Positions 25,403 through 33,912 of a DNA stretch of 57,496 nt are shown here, piece after piece. The notes beneath the pieces were generated by a model that saw only the letters and a list, made by a program, of their open reading frames with translations, was not told the origin of the DNA and ran no database searches. The position numbers were made by a program, and so were the translations under genes. Source of the stretch: an uncultured Clostridia bacterium (GTDB lineage Bacteria > Bacillota > Clostridia > Lachnospirales > Anaerotignaceae); assembly GCA_910587195.1 (NCBI GenBank), contig CAJUKL010000003.1, positions 1-57,496 of the forward strand, written 5' to 3'. Every line of letters begins with the position of its first letter. Position 1 is the stretch's first letter.

Positions 25403-25947
25403 TGAAATTTAAAAATATTTCCATAACCGGCAGACTATGCTATTTATTTTTGTGTATAGAGCAATATCTTATTTTTTGTTATCCTGATAGAGATTGGACA
25501 ATCGTTTCACAAAAATGTTGGCAATGGACAAATACCTACTGGAATAAGGCTTGTGATGAATATTGTAAAATTATTCCTTATTATCTTTTAGAATTTGATA
25601 CTTATGAAGAAACGAATGAAAAGGAATTTGATGGAACCCTTTCTCAAGAGGAGTATCATATTTTGCGAAAACTTTATGACAACATTGCAAGTGGAGATAA
25701 AAAAGAAGAAATCAACGAAATGTTATTGCTACCAGTTCTATTTAACAATGCATGTGAGGGTGTTTGTTTTGCAGAAGCAGATACATCAACCACAGCTATT
25801 TTAGTAAAAGCAGAATCCATTTTAGTAAGACATGCTATTCCATTTCCAGATATCGAAAAAATCACTTTTTTAACAGTAAAACAAAAAGGTGGCTGGGGAG
25901 ATTTTATAGAGAGTGAATTTCTTTCTATGTTAGATACTATTAGATAG
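25402..25947 (+). CDS. Hypothetical protein coupled to the repressor, Imm6-like
   Basis: 181 residues; its ATG overlaps the repressor stop (TAATG), so the two are co-translated. N-terminal block LFLCIEQYLIFCYPDRDWT, then a Trp-rich segment and IIPYYLLEFDTYEE, then FNNACEGVCFAEADTS. The general shape reminds me of the Imm6 immunity family and related short all-alpha proteins, but I am not certain. It could be a protective or regulatory partner of the phage-like element. No signal peptide. Confidence 0.6.
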   Translation: MKFKNISITGRLCYLFLCIEQYLIFCYPDRDWTIVSQKCWQWTNTYWNKACDEYCKIIPYYLLEFDTYEETNEKEFDGTLSQEEYHILRKLYDNIASGDKKEEINEMLLLPVLFNNACEGVCFAEADTSTTAILVKAESILVRHAIPFPDIEKITFLTVKQKGGWGDFIESEFLSMLDTIR

Positions 25948-26022
25948 AGTATATAGATATTCACATTAAGGCATGGAAGGATGACTTTGATGTGGTATTG
26001 TATCAAATAAAACAGGAGTAAA

Positions 26023-26158
26023 ATTAGCACTTGCTAATGGCAATTTTGTCGCAGTTTTACCGTACAAAATACCGTCAATTATTATGTTAACGGTATTTGC
26101 GGCATTTTGACGGCAGGAATTTTTTAAAAATGCCGTTTTGCCGTTAGCAGAAGCTAAT
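26023..26158. repeat. 136-bp imperfect palindromic element
   Basis: The ends match over about 19 bases (TAGCACTTGCTAATGGCAA against the complement of the right arm, 15 of 19). It contains nested inverted repeats AATACCGT/ACGGTATT and GGCATTTT/AAAATGCC. Both strands happen to be open in one frame for much of it, which explains spurious peptides rich in LASANGKTA-like words. It lies in the otherwise empty stretch 25948-26394. Probably a REP/MITE-like element or a structured RNA. Confidence 0.6.
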
Positions 26159-26199
26159 AATACAAAAATATAGATTATTTCCCACACAAAATGTGAGGT

Positions 26200-26370
26200 A
26201 AAGTAACAAGAAAAAACGCCTTTAATGAATAAATAGAACAGAACGAATTTTTAACGTATGGTGCTCCGTTGTCGTTCAACTAAAGTAACTGTTCACGTCC
26301 AACACACAGCTGCAAAACGAAGTTTTGCACAAAAGTTCTTTGCTACCTTTCTTTCAAGAAAGTAAGGAGA
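26200..26370 (-). repeat. Dispersed intergenic repeat, copy A
   Basis: Read on the minus strand it begins with TTTCTTGAAAGAAAGG, then AAGAACTTTTGTGC, AAAACTTCGTTTTGC and GCTGTG, and ends near TTCTGTTCTATT. The same succession occurs on the plus strand at 51835-51965, and its first part again at 57316 and 57443. Confidence 0.65.
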
Positions 26371-26394
26371 TAGAAAAATTCTATCTCCTTTTCT

Positions 26395-27618
26395 TTACCG
26401 TTTTGGTATGAGAAGTGTCTGACCGCAAATAATTTTATTTTCATTGTTAATGCCATTTGCCGCCATAATATCTTTAATGCCTGCACTTGTGCCATAAAAC
26501 TTTCTGCTGATATATCCGAGGCTGTCCCCTTCTTCCACAACGTAGGTCGCAAGTATTTTATTTTGTTCTTCTTCCGCTTTTCTTTTTGCTTCTTCTGCGG
26601 CTCTTTGTTGTTCCTGCTGTTTTTGTTGTGCTGCCTTTTCCTCTGCCTCTTTTCTCAGTTTCTCCTGCTCCTCTGCCTTTTGTGCTGCAAACACCATTTG
26701 TGTTTGTGTTTCTTCTAGCCGTTCCGCCATAGCATAGTAAGAACTTTGCACAGTAGCAATTTCTGTTTCGAGCTTTCTAACTCTACTGATATTATTCAGC
26801 AAACTGACCCCCATAAAAAGACAGGCAATGCATAGGATACTGCTGACACCAGCTAACATTGTCAAACGATTGCGGTTTTCTTCTTCTGCTTCTTTTGCCC
26901 TTCTTTGGAGTGCACGCCGAATATCTTTTGCAGCGTCCATTCTTTCCTCCTGGGTGGGGCGTCTTTTTTGTTCTCCCTCCTTTTTCGGTTTTTCTTCTTC
27001 TTTTTCCAACCGTGGACGTACTAAACGATTGTCCAGCATATACTCCTGCATTTCCTGATTTTTTTCATAATAAATGAAATATCCTTTTGCTGGTCGTAAT
27101 CCTGTTTTTTCTGCATTATGTATAAAAAAGGTATCTAGTTTGTCCAAAGAATCAATAACAAACAATACCTGCCACGGTTCTTTAAAATATTCCCTGTGAA
27201 AAACCTCATCTTTTGCCATTAAAAAAGTGCCAAAACCGGGCTGCGTATGTACCCAACCCACTAAGGACAATCCTTTAAAATAAACTTCCATTTGCCCATT
27301 AATATAATTCCAAGTATCTTCTGTAAATGTTTCTGCACCTTTTTGTTGTATGGTATCTTTTGCCTGTATGGCACCACTAATAATAATTGCTTCTTGTTCC
27401 TCTACTGTAATATGTTTTCCTACCAAAGCGGCTAATTTTTCTTTATTTCCACCGCTTCTAGCATATTGATATAGATAAGTATGTACATAATCTTCCACAT
27501 ATATTTTAATGTCATTTTCTATCGAACCAATTTGTTTTGTGCTAGAAGGAAGGGTAATATTGTCCTTCTGTCCAATCGCACTGTATAAATTGCTGTCGTC
27601 ATTAAAAAGAAACTGCAT
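26395..27618 (-). CDS. MPN-domain membrane protein with C-terminal LysM
   Basis: 407 residues. Residues about 35-200 form an MPN/Mov34-like domain: SLVGWVHTQPGFG followed by 13-residue spacing from His124 to Asp137 mirrors the Rpn11/CSN5 motif. The second His is Gln126 and the Ser is Met134, so metalloprotease activity is doubtful. A basic and acidic linker follows, then one membrane helix at about 252-275, a long Glu/Lys/Gln coiled coil and a LysM module at about 360-405 (YVVEEGDSLGYISRKFYG). The predicted layout is cytoplasmic MPN and wall-facing LysM. GGAGG precedes the ATG; an extended -10 TGTTATGAT lies upstream. Function unknown, perhaps an envelope sensor or scaffold. Confidence 0.8.
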   Translation of the reverse strand: MQFLFNDDSNLYSAIGQKDNITLPSSTKQIGSIENDIKIYVEDYVHTYLYQYARSGGNKEKLAALVGKHITVEEQEAIIISGAIQAKDTIQQKGAETFTEDTWNYINGQMEVYFKGLSLVGWVHTQPGFGTFLMAKDEVFHREYFKEPWQVLFVIDSLDKLDTFFIHNAEKTGLRPAKGYFIYYEKNQEMQEYMLDNRLVRPRLEKEEEKPKKEGEQKRRPTQEERMDAAKDIRRALQRRAKEAEEENRNRLTMLAGVSSILCIACLFMGVSLLNNISRVRKLETEIATVQSSYYAMAERLEETQTQMVFAAQKAEEQEKLRKEAEEKAAQQKQQEQQRAAEEAKRKAEEEQNKILATYVVEEGDSLGYISRKFYGTSAGIKDIMAANGINNENKIICGQTLLIPKR

Positions 27619-27887
27619 TGTTATTGTCCTCCTTGTTACGATTTAGGTTATCATAACATGAGTAACGGAAGAAATTTGTCAAAGGCTGTCTTATACCTCT
27701 CTTTTTTTTATACAAAAATATGCTTTTTTTCGTCAAATTATTCTTTCGGTTTTTTAGAGTTAACAGCATTTGCAATTATTTTTACAGTTTTTTCTTAACT
27801 TTTACACATTCTCCAACATATTATGCTTTATAAAAAGAAAACATCAACTATTTGCAAAAGGAAAATTTGCAGAGAAATAACAATGTA

Positions 27888-28757
27888 TTATGATTTTTCG
27901 GGCAAATCCTCCAAGCTCATAAACGTATAACCTTTTTCTCTCAAACTGGTTATAATATCTGGCAATGCTTCTGTATTTGATTGAGAAACCGCATGAAGCA
28001 GCATAATACTTCCGTTGTGATAATTTTCCATCACCATATTATATGCGTTCTGTTTTCCGGGTTGATGATTCACGTCCCAATCTCCATAGGCAAAACTCCA
28101 GAATATAGTTTTATAGCCTTGTGCCTGTGTTTGTTCCAAGGAAAAAATACTATAAACGCCTTCTGGAGGTCTAAAAAAGTGTGGCATTTCCTGCCCTGTA
28201 ACTTCCTTAAAATAAGCTGCACAATCCTGTATTTCCGAAGCAATTTGTTCTGCTGTTAATTTTGTCATATCAGGGTGTGTAACGCTGTGATTTCCCACAA
28301 TGTGACCTTCTGCGACCATTCTTTGAATCAATTCCTGATTATCCCGAATATAAGATTTTGTTACAAAAAAAGCTGCTTTTACATCATATTCTTTTAGAAC
28401 GTCTAATATTTTTTCGCTATATCCGTTTTCATAGCCTTCATCAAAGGTCAGATAAATAGTTTTTTTCTGTGTATCGCCTAAATAATAGGCATCATAATTT
28501 CCGATTGCAATTTCATACTGTGCAGATGGTGGTGTATTTTCTTTATTTCTTTTAAACCACCATGATTTTCTGTCATAGTAGCCAACAGATGGATTATTTT
28601 GTTGTGGCTGTGGCGGAACTTCTACCGGGTCATCTATGGGTGTTGTTTTTTCATTTTCTATCATAATAACTGGTGGCTCCATCATAATATCCGGTGTTGG
28701 TGCACCTCCCCCCATAAGTGCCGACATCAAAGATAAGATTGTACCAATTTGTAGCAT
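27888..28757 (-). CDS. Polysaccharide deacetylase, PdaA-like
   Basis: About 289 residues from ATG 28757 (AAAGGAGGG upstream; a longer frame to 28784 lacks a site). A short hydrophobic N-terminus acts as signal or anchor, then a Pro-rich linker, then the NodB domain with TFDEGYE, a HSVTHP metal motif and RPPEG. TFD-x-GYE is typical of PdaA, which deacetylates N-acetylmuramic acid so that muramic delta-lactam can form in spore cortex. A promoter TTGATT-17-TAAATT lies just upstream. Cortex role is inferred from the PdaA match. Confidence 0.88.
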   Translation of the reverse strand: MLQIGTILSLMSALMGGGAPTPDIMMEPPVIMIENEKTTPIDDPVEVPPQPQQNNPSVGYYDRKSWWFKRNKENTPPSAQYEIAIGNYDAYYLGDTQKKTIYLTFDEGYENGYSEKILDVLKEYDVKAAFFVTKSYIRDNQELIQRMVAEGHIVGNHSVTHPDMTKLTAEQIASEIQDCAAYFKEVTGQEMPHFFRPPEGVYSIFSLEQTQAQGYKTIFWSFAYGDWDVNHQPGKQNAYNMVMENYHNGSIMLLHAVSQSNTEALPDIITSLREKGYTFMSLEDLPEKS

Positions 28758-28933
28758 AACAGTTCCCTCCTTTATAAAAATCATGCTATCATAAATTTAA
28801 CATTTTTTATAGCTTGAATCAAGTTTTATTCTAAACAAAAATCTGCATTTTCAGATAAAAACTATAAAAAAAATAGAAATTATTTTAAAGCTTTGATAAA
28901 ATAAAAAAAGAAGTATTTTCTAGGAGGGAGAAA

Positions 28934-29533
28934 ATGGATATAGATGATATTTATATAGAACAGTTAAAAAAATACCTGGGAGAAAATGCAAAAATATTTC
29001 GAAGGGAAAAAGGAATTGAAGTATTTCATACTCGTGATATTGAAATACAATATCTTTTAGAAAACACAGAAAAAGGATATGCACTTTCTCTTATTGAAAG
29101 AGGCGTAAAAAGATATACAATGGTAGAATATTTTTTAGAATCAGAAAAAGAAATAAAACGAAAACTTGCACTCACTTTAAAAGCACATTTTGAAGAAGAA
29201 ATAGATTATAAAAAATGGCAAGGATTTCATGAGATAAAAAATTTTGAAGAATGTAAAAAACAAATGAATCTATATCTGGAACCAGAGTATTATTCTATTA
29301 TGCAGCCACAAGCAAGAAAATTTAATTTAGAAAAAGAACAGGAACAATATAACATTTACTTTTTATATGATAGTGGCGAAAAAAAATATTATGAAAAAGG
29401 GATAAACGTTTCTGATGCTTTTTTCCATCTTTACTATGATGCATTTTTATTCAAAAGAGGGATAAAGCATATAGAAGAATATCAAATATTGTTTGATGAT
29501 AAAATAGAAAACATCTATGATTATTTAATCTAG
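28934..29533 (+). CDS. Hypothetical cytosolic protein
   Basis: 199 residues, not recognised. Acidic and Lys/Tyr-rich, no signal peptide, no Cys cluster. The style (VFHTRDIEIQYLLENTEKGY, FFHLYYDAFLFKRGIKHIEE) resembles the small alpha/beta proteins found as immunity-like or orphan genes in Clostridia, but I can name no family. AGGAGGGAG precedes the ATG and a strong terminator follows. Confidence 0.7.
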   Translation: MDIDDIYIEQLKKYLGENAKIFRREKGIEVFHTRDIEIQYLLENTEKGYALSLIERGVKRYTMVEYFLESEKEIKRKLALTLKAHFEEEIDYKKWQGFHEIKNFEECKKQMNLYLEPEYYSIMQPQARKFNLEKEQEQYNIYFLYDSGEKKYYEKGINVSDAFFHLYYDAFLFKRGIKHIEEYQILFDDKIENIYDYLI

Positions 29534-29540
29534 CACTATA

Positions 29541-29577
29541 AAAAGATACAAGCAAAAGTTTTTTGCTTGTATCTTTT
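29541..29577. terminator. Bidirectional terminator
   Basis: A 17-base perfect stem (29541-29557 with 29561-29577) and T-runs on both strands, between the convergent hypothetical gene and sepF. Confidence 0.9.
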
Positions 29578-29581
29578 TATA

Positions 29582-30037
29582 TCAAGCATTTACTGCCCAA
29601 GGTATGGCATTTCTAATTTCTTCTTTAATTTCGCTAGAAACTTCCACCGTACTAGGAGCAATCACAAAAATATTATTTGCCACTTTTTGGATACTGCCAT
29701 CTAAAGCATAACAAGTTCCGGATAAAAAATCCATAATGCGCTGCGCCACTTGATATTCCACTTTTTCCAAATTTACCACAACTGGTTTTTCCAGTTTAAT
29801 CTGGTCACAAATTTTTTGAGCATCTTCATAACAAGCAGACTGCATCAAAACAATTTCTAATTTTTTTCTTGTATCAATCGGATATACATTTGACCGTTTG
29901 CTTTTATTGGAAGAGTTGCTATTTCTGGGTGTTCGTTGTGCTTCTTCTTCCTCATCATACTCATTATAATCATCATTTTCATATTCCTCATCTTCAAGCA
30001 TAAGCCCTCTAATTCTACCAAATAAACTTGCCATTTC
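29582..30037 (-). CDS. sepF: Cell division protein SepF
   Basis: 151 residues from ATG 30037 (AAAGGGGAT upstream). SepF tethers FtsZ to the membrane. It has an N-terminal amphipathic segment (MASLFGRIRGLML), an acidic Asp/Glu/Tyr linker, and the SepF domain with RRIMDFLSG-type RIMDFLSGTCYALDG and NIFVIAPSTVEV. Here it stands alone, not in the usual ylm cluster, with an IS200/IS605-derived element just upstream. Confidence 0.93.
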   Translation of the reverse strand, partial: EMASLFGRIRGLMLEDEEYENDDYNEYDEEEEAQRTPRNSNSSNKSKRSNVYPIDTRKKLEIVLMQSACYEDAQKICDQIKLEKPVVVNLEKVEYQVAQRIMDFLSGTCYALDGSIQKVANNIFVIAPSTVEVSSEIKEEIRNAIPWAVNA

Positions 30038-30068
30038 AAAATCCCCTTTCACAATACAGTTTTCCTGT

Positions 30069-30425
30069 TTTTAACCAAATTTAGCAAGAATTCCTCCACC
30101 TCTATAGGCGGGGGATGAATTGCGTCTTTTCTTATCAGCATAAAAAATATAAATTTTTTGTTGCCTTATAAAAATAAATAGAATATAATAAATATATTGA
30201 CAAGTACATTGACAACTGGATATATAGGGTTGCACAGAGAAACCAAATATGCGAAAACCAAGCTTCCTTCTGTGCGTAAAATGTCCAAGGTACGAATGGA
30301 AAGTAATTCGTGAAAACCGTGGGACACACGGGGTTAGCTCGCTTATGCTTAGTACATTGGTACTATCGAATCGAATGAGAAATCCCCGCCTCTATGCGTT
30401 AGCATAGGCGGTGGGAGTATGTCAC
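30069..30425 (+). mobile_element. IS200/IS605-derived non-autonomous element, copy 1
   Basis: 357 bases nearly identical to 43465-43813. Subterminal hairpins: CCACCTCTATAGGCGG at 30097-30112 and a 12-bp stem around GTTA at 30386-30411 ending before GGGAGTATGTCAC. The right third contains CCGTGGGACACACGG, GGGTTAGCTCG and ACTATCGAA, which I know from the 3' ends of tnpB-carrying IS605 elements, where the omega RNA scaffold lies. There is no TnpA or TnpB frame. Thus a PATE-like remnant, possibly still producing an omega-like RNA with its guide from 30426 on. Confidence 0.75.
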
Positions 30426-30662
30426 GCATGACTTCTATAGTGTCAAATTGCGACAAAATTATTTGAAATCACCCTATTTTCTATTTTTAAAAATGTTTAT
30501 TATCTTTCCTATTTTTCAAAGTAAAAGGCGATTTCCAACCATAAAAATTTACGGAGAAAATTCGCCTTACCATTATTTTGATAATAAAGACCAATTCTGC
30601 TTTGAGTTTATTACGAAAAGCAACAACTTGTCAAGTTTTTTTGTCGAAATAAAGAAATAATA

Positions 30663-30671
30663 TGTTATAAT
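30663..30671 (+). promoter_or_regulatory. Extended -10 promoter of the small toxin-like peptide
   Basis: TGTTATAAT, a perfect extended -10, about 48 bases before the start codon of the 29-residue peptide. The preceding stretch 30426-30662 shows no convincing gene. Confidence 0.6.
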
Positions 30672-30718
30672 GATACTAATAAATGATTGTCTTTTTACTT
30701 ATGAAAGAAGCGAATACT

Positions 30719-30808
30719 ATGACAACATTTGAAGTTATTGATTTATTTTTAACATTTTGTTTTTTTATCATTGCATTTCTTTCCTACATCAACCATAAAA
30801 AAAAATAA
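30719..30808 (+). CDS. 29-residue membrane peptide, holin-like toxin type
   Basis: MTTFEVIDLFLTFCFFIIAF followed by LSYINHKKK: a short polar start, one hydrophobic helix of about 18 residues and a Lys-rich end. This is the plan of the putative holin-like toxin family and other type I toxins. An AGAAG site lies ten bases upstream and a perfect extended -10 further up. The eno terminator overlaps its 3' side in the opposite direction, so antisense transcription across it is likely. A minus-strand TTGATG-16-TGATAA inside the gene could make an antitoxin RNA; that is speculative. Confidence 0.6.
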   Translation: MTTFEVIDLFLTFCFFIIAFLSYINHKKK

Positions 30809-30810
30809 AA

Positions 30811-30840
30811 TTGCCCTCATTTTTAAAAGGATGAGGGCAA
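30811..30840 (-). terminator. Terminator of eno
   Basis: TTGCCCTCAT and ATGAGGGCAA form a 10-bp stem; on the minus strand it is followed by TTTTATTTTTTTTT. Confidence 0.88.
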
Positions 30841-30848
30841 AACAAAAA

Positions 30849-32162
30849 TTATTTTAAGTTAAACCAAGCTTTTAAGCCTAAATATTGTGCTACATCGCCT
30901 AATTCTTCTTCAATTCTTAACAACTGATTATATTTTGCAACACGGTCTGTTCTTGCAGGAGCACCTGTTTTAATCTGACCAGCATTGACAGCAACAACAA
31001 TGTCAGCGATAGTTGCATCTTCTGTTTCACCAGAACGGTGAGATACTACTGCTGTCATATTGTTTCTATTTGCCAGTTGAATTGCGTTAAATGTTTCTGT
31101 CAAAGTACCAATTTGATTTACTTTAATCAAAATAGAGTTACCAGCTTTTAAATCAATACCTTTTTGTAATCTTTCTGTGTTTGTTACAAATAAGTCATCA
31201 CCAACAAGTTGCACTTTATCGCCAAGTTCTTTTGTCAATAACTGCCAGCCTTCCCAATCTTCTTCAGCCAAACCATCTTCAATAGAGATGATAGGATATT
31301 TTTCACAAAGAGCCTTCCAAAATTCCACCATTTCAGCAGATGTTCTAACCACTTCTTTGCCAAGCATTTTGCTTTCGCCAGGGAAATGATATTTTCCATC
31401 TTTTTCATCATAAAGTTCTGTAGAAGCAGGGTCCATAGCGATTTTTATATCTTCTCCCCATTTATAACCAGCTTTTTCAACTGCTTCTTTAATCAAGTCA
31501 ATAACATCATCTGCTGTTGCAAGGTCAGGTGCAAAACCACCTTCATCACCAACTGCTGTAGAAAGACCTTTTCCTTTTAATACGCTTTTCAAGTTGTGAT
31601 AAATTTCAGCACACATTCTTAAAGCTTCTTTAAAAGAAGGAGCGCCAACAGGCATAATCATAAATTCTTGAATATCAACGGTATTATCTGCATGTTTTCC
31701 GCCGTTCATAATGTTCATCATAGGAACAGGCATTGTTTTTCCGTTGAAACCGCCAAGATATTGATATAAAGGCATTGCTAAATATTCTGCTGCAGCTTTT
31801 GCAACTGCCATAGAAACACCAAGAATTGCATTTGCGCCTAATTTTGCTTTGTTAGGAGTGCCATCTAATTCAATCATTTTTGTATCGATTGCAACTTGGT
31901 CAAGGGCATTCATACCAATAATAGCATCTGCAATCACATTGTTTACATTGTTCACTGCATCTTGCACACCAGCACCAACATATCTAGCACCGCCGTCACG
32001 CATTTCAACTGCTTCAAAAGCACCAGTAGAAGCGCCAGAAGGTACAGCAGCTCTACCCATAATATTGTCATCTACAATAACTTCCACTTCAACAGTTGGA
32101 TTTCCTCTAGAATCTAAAATTTCTCTTGCGTGAACATCTCTAATTTCAATATAACCTTTCAT
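30849..32162 (-). CDS. eno: Enolase
   Basis: Converts 2-phosphoglycerate to phosphoenolpyruvate. 437 residues from ATG 32162 (AGAGGAGG upstream; a frame running to 32201 has no site). It has the N-terminal ILDSRGNPTVE, the PMMNIMNGGKHADN loop, VGDEGGFAP, and the catalytic Lys/His region with SHRSGETEDATIADIVV. Length is standard. It has its own promoter at 32248-32276, so it can be made independently of the cggR-led genes upstream. Confidence 0.98.
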   Translation of the reverse strand: MKGYIEIRDVHAREILDSRGNPTVEVEVIVDDNIMGRAAVPSGASTGAFEAVEMRDGGARYVGAGVQDAVNNVNNVIADAIIGMNALDQVAIDTKMIELDGTPNKAKLGANAILGVSMAVAKAAAEYLAMPLYQYLGGFNGKTMPVPMMNIMNGGKHADNTVDIQEFMIMPVGAPSFKEALRMCAEIYHNLKSVLKGKGLSTAVGDEGGFAPDLATADDVIDLIKEAVEKAGYKWGEDIKIAMDPASTELYDEKDGKYHFPGESKMLGKEVVRTSAEMVEFWKALCEKYPIISIEDGLAEEDWEGWQLLTKELGDKVQLVGDDLFVTNTERLQKGIDLKAGNSILIKVNQIGTLTETFNAIQLANRNNMTAVVSHRSGETEDATIADIVVAVNAGQIKTGAPARTDRVAKYNQLLRIEEELGDVAQYLGLKAWFNLK

Positions 32163-32247
32163 GTTCTTTCCTCCTCTTTTTTTATAAAAACATATTTTCA
32201 TACTGTCAAAAAAGTTTTAAAAATTTTTTTGCAGTATATCTTGGTAT

Positions 32248-32276
32248 ATTTTAGCAAATTTTTTTTTTATTTTCAA
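32248..32276 (-). promoter_or_regulatory. Promoter of eno
   Basis: Minus strand TTGAAA (32276-32271), 17 bases, TAAAAT (32253-32248), about 85 bases before the eno start. Confidence 0.75.
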
Positions 32277-32315
32277 CTAAAAATAAATATTTTCAGTAAA
32301 AATGACGAAATTTTA

Positions 32316-33863
32316 TTATTTACCAATCAATAAACTTTGACCTGTCATTTCAGCAGGTTTTGGAATATCCATCATTTCCAGCAAAGTTGGTGCAATATCA
32401 GCCAATTTTCCGCCTTCTTTTAAACCAATTCCATCTGTATAATTTACCAAAATAAAAGGAACTGGATTTGTGGTATGTGCTGTAAAAGGTTCACCAGTAT
32501 TGTAATCAATTAATTGGTCACTGTTTCCATGGTCAGCACACATAAACATTTGTCCATTATTATCAAGCAATGCTTTTAACACTCTTTCTAAACAAGCGTC
32601 TATGGTTTCGATTGCCTTAATGGCTGCTTCTAAAACACCAGTATGCCCAACCATATCAGGATTTGCATAATTTATAATAATCAAATCATATTCTTGTGAA
32701 TTAATTGCTTTTACAAGACCATCGGTAACTCCAACTGCACTCATTTCAGGCTGCAAGTCATAGGTAGCAACTTTAGGAGAAGGTACTAACCATCTATCTT
32801 CATTAGGATTTGGTTCTTCCACGCCACCATTAAAGAAAAATGTAACATGTGCATATTTTTCTGTTTCGGCTGTTCTTAATTGTTTTAAACCTAAAGAAGA
32901 AATATATTCCCCTAATGTATTGGTTAATCTCTGTGGTTTAAAGGCAACTAATTTATTTTCAATGGTTACATCATATTCTGTAAAGCACACATAAACAATA
33001 TCTTTTGGTGCATTCGCTCTTTCAAAGCCATCAAACTCTGTGTCACAAAATGTTCTTGTAATTTCTCTTGCTCTGTCAGGGCGGAAATTAAAGAAAATAA
33101 TAGAATCTTTATCTTTGACAGTACCAATGGCTTTGCCTTCTTCATCAACAATCGAAGTAGGCAATACAAACTCATCTGTTTTTCCATTTTGATAGGATGT
33201 TTTAATACATTCTTCAGAACTATTTGCTGTTACACCTTTTCCAGAAACAATAGCATCATAAGCCACCTGTACCCGTTCCCAACGTTTATCTCTATCCATT
33301 GCATAGTAGCGACCAGATACAGTAGCAATTTTTCCAACACCAATTTCTCTCATTTTTTCTTCTAACTGTGCTAAATAGTCCACACCAGAAGAAGGAGGTG
33401 TATCTCTGCCATCTAAAAAACAATGTACAAATACTTTTTCTAATCCATTTCTTTTTGCTAACTGTAACAAAGCATATAAATGGGTATTGTGGCTATGCAC
33501 TCCACCATCAGAAAGCAAACCAAATAAATGCAATGTGCTATTATTTTGTTTACAGTGATTGACAGCTTTTAATAATTCTTCATTTTCAAAAAAGTCGCCA
33601 TCTTCGATTGCTTTTGTAATTCTTGTCAATTCTTGGTATACAATGCGACCTGCACCAATATTCAAATGACCTACTTCAGAATTACCCATCTGTCCTTCTG
33701 GCAAACCAACATCAAGCCCACTTGCATAACCCCTTACGCAAGGATATTTTTCAATAATTTTATCTAACGTAGGTGTTTTTGCTTGTCGGATAGCATTTCC
33801 CTCGGTTTTATCATTAATACCGAAACCATCCAATATCATTAAAACTGTTGTTTTTTTGCTCAT
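32316..33863 (-). CDS. gpmI: 2,3-bisphosphoglycerate-independent phosphoglycerate mutase
   Basis: Interconverts 3- and 2-phosphoglycerate using two manganese ions. 515 residues, the usual length. The N-terminal metal site is in LMILDGFGIN, the phosphoserine nucleophile in MGNSEVGHLNIG at about 60-71, HCFLDGRDTPP follows, and the C-terminal metal site is in MCADHGNSDQ and FTAHTTNPVPF. It lies 49 bases after tpiA in the glycolytic operon, with AGGAGG before the ATG. Confidence 0.97.
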   Translation of the reverse strand: MSKKTTVLMILDGFGINDKTEGNAIRQAKTPTLDKIIEKYPCVRGYASGLDVGLPEGQMGNSEVGHLNIGAGRIVYQELTRITKAIEDGDFFENEELLKAVNHCKQNNSTLHLFGLLSDGGVHSHNTHLYALLQLAKRNGLEKVFVHCFLDGRDTPPSSGVDYLAQLEEKMREIGVGKIATVSGRYYAMDRDKRWERVQVAYDAIVSGKGVTANSSEECIKTSYQNGKTDEFVLPTSIVDEEGKAIGTVKDKDSIIFFNFRPDRAREITRTFCDTEFDGFERANAPKDIVYVCFTEYDVTIENKLVAFKPQRLTNTLGEYISSLGLKQLRTAETEKYAHVTFFFNGGVEEPNPNEDRWLVPSPKVATYDLQPEMSAVGVTDGLVKAINSQEYDLIIINYANPDMVGHTGVLEAAIKAIETIDACLERVLKALLDNNGQMFMCADHGNSDQLIDYNTGEPFTAHTTNPVPFILVNYTDGIGLKEGGKLADIAPTLLEMMDIPKPAEMTGQSLLIGK

Positions 33864-33912
33864 AGTTATCCTCCTTATAATGTGAGTATCCCTTTATAAG
33901 CTCGCAAGCATA

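Noticed and set aside
25966..26187. 73-residue minus-strand frame rich in LASANGKTA-like words
   Set aside because: Product of the palindromic repeat, open by chance on both strands, without a ribosome site.
30135..30329. 64-residue minus-strand frame, nearly repeated at 43531-43725
   Set aside because: It lies inside the two element copies, has no ribosome site and resembles no transposase; its duplication just follows the element.
30448..30660. 70-residue plus-strand frame after element copy 1
   Set aside because: No ribosome site, poor codon pattern and no recognisable content.
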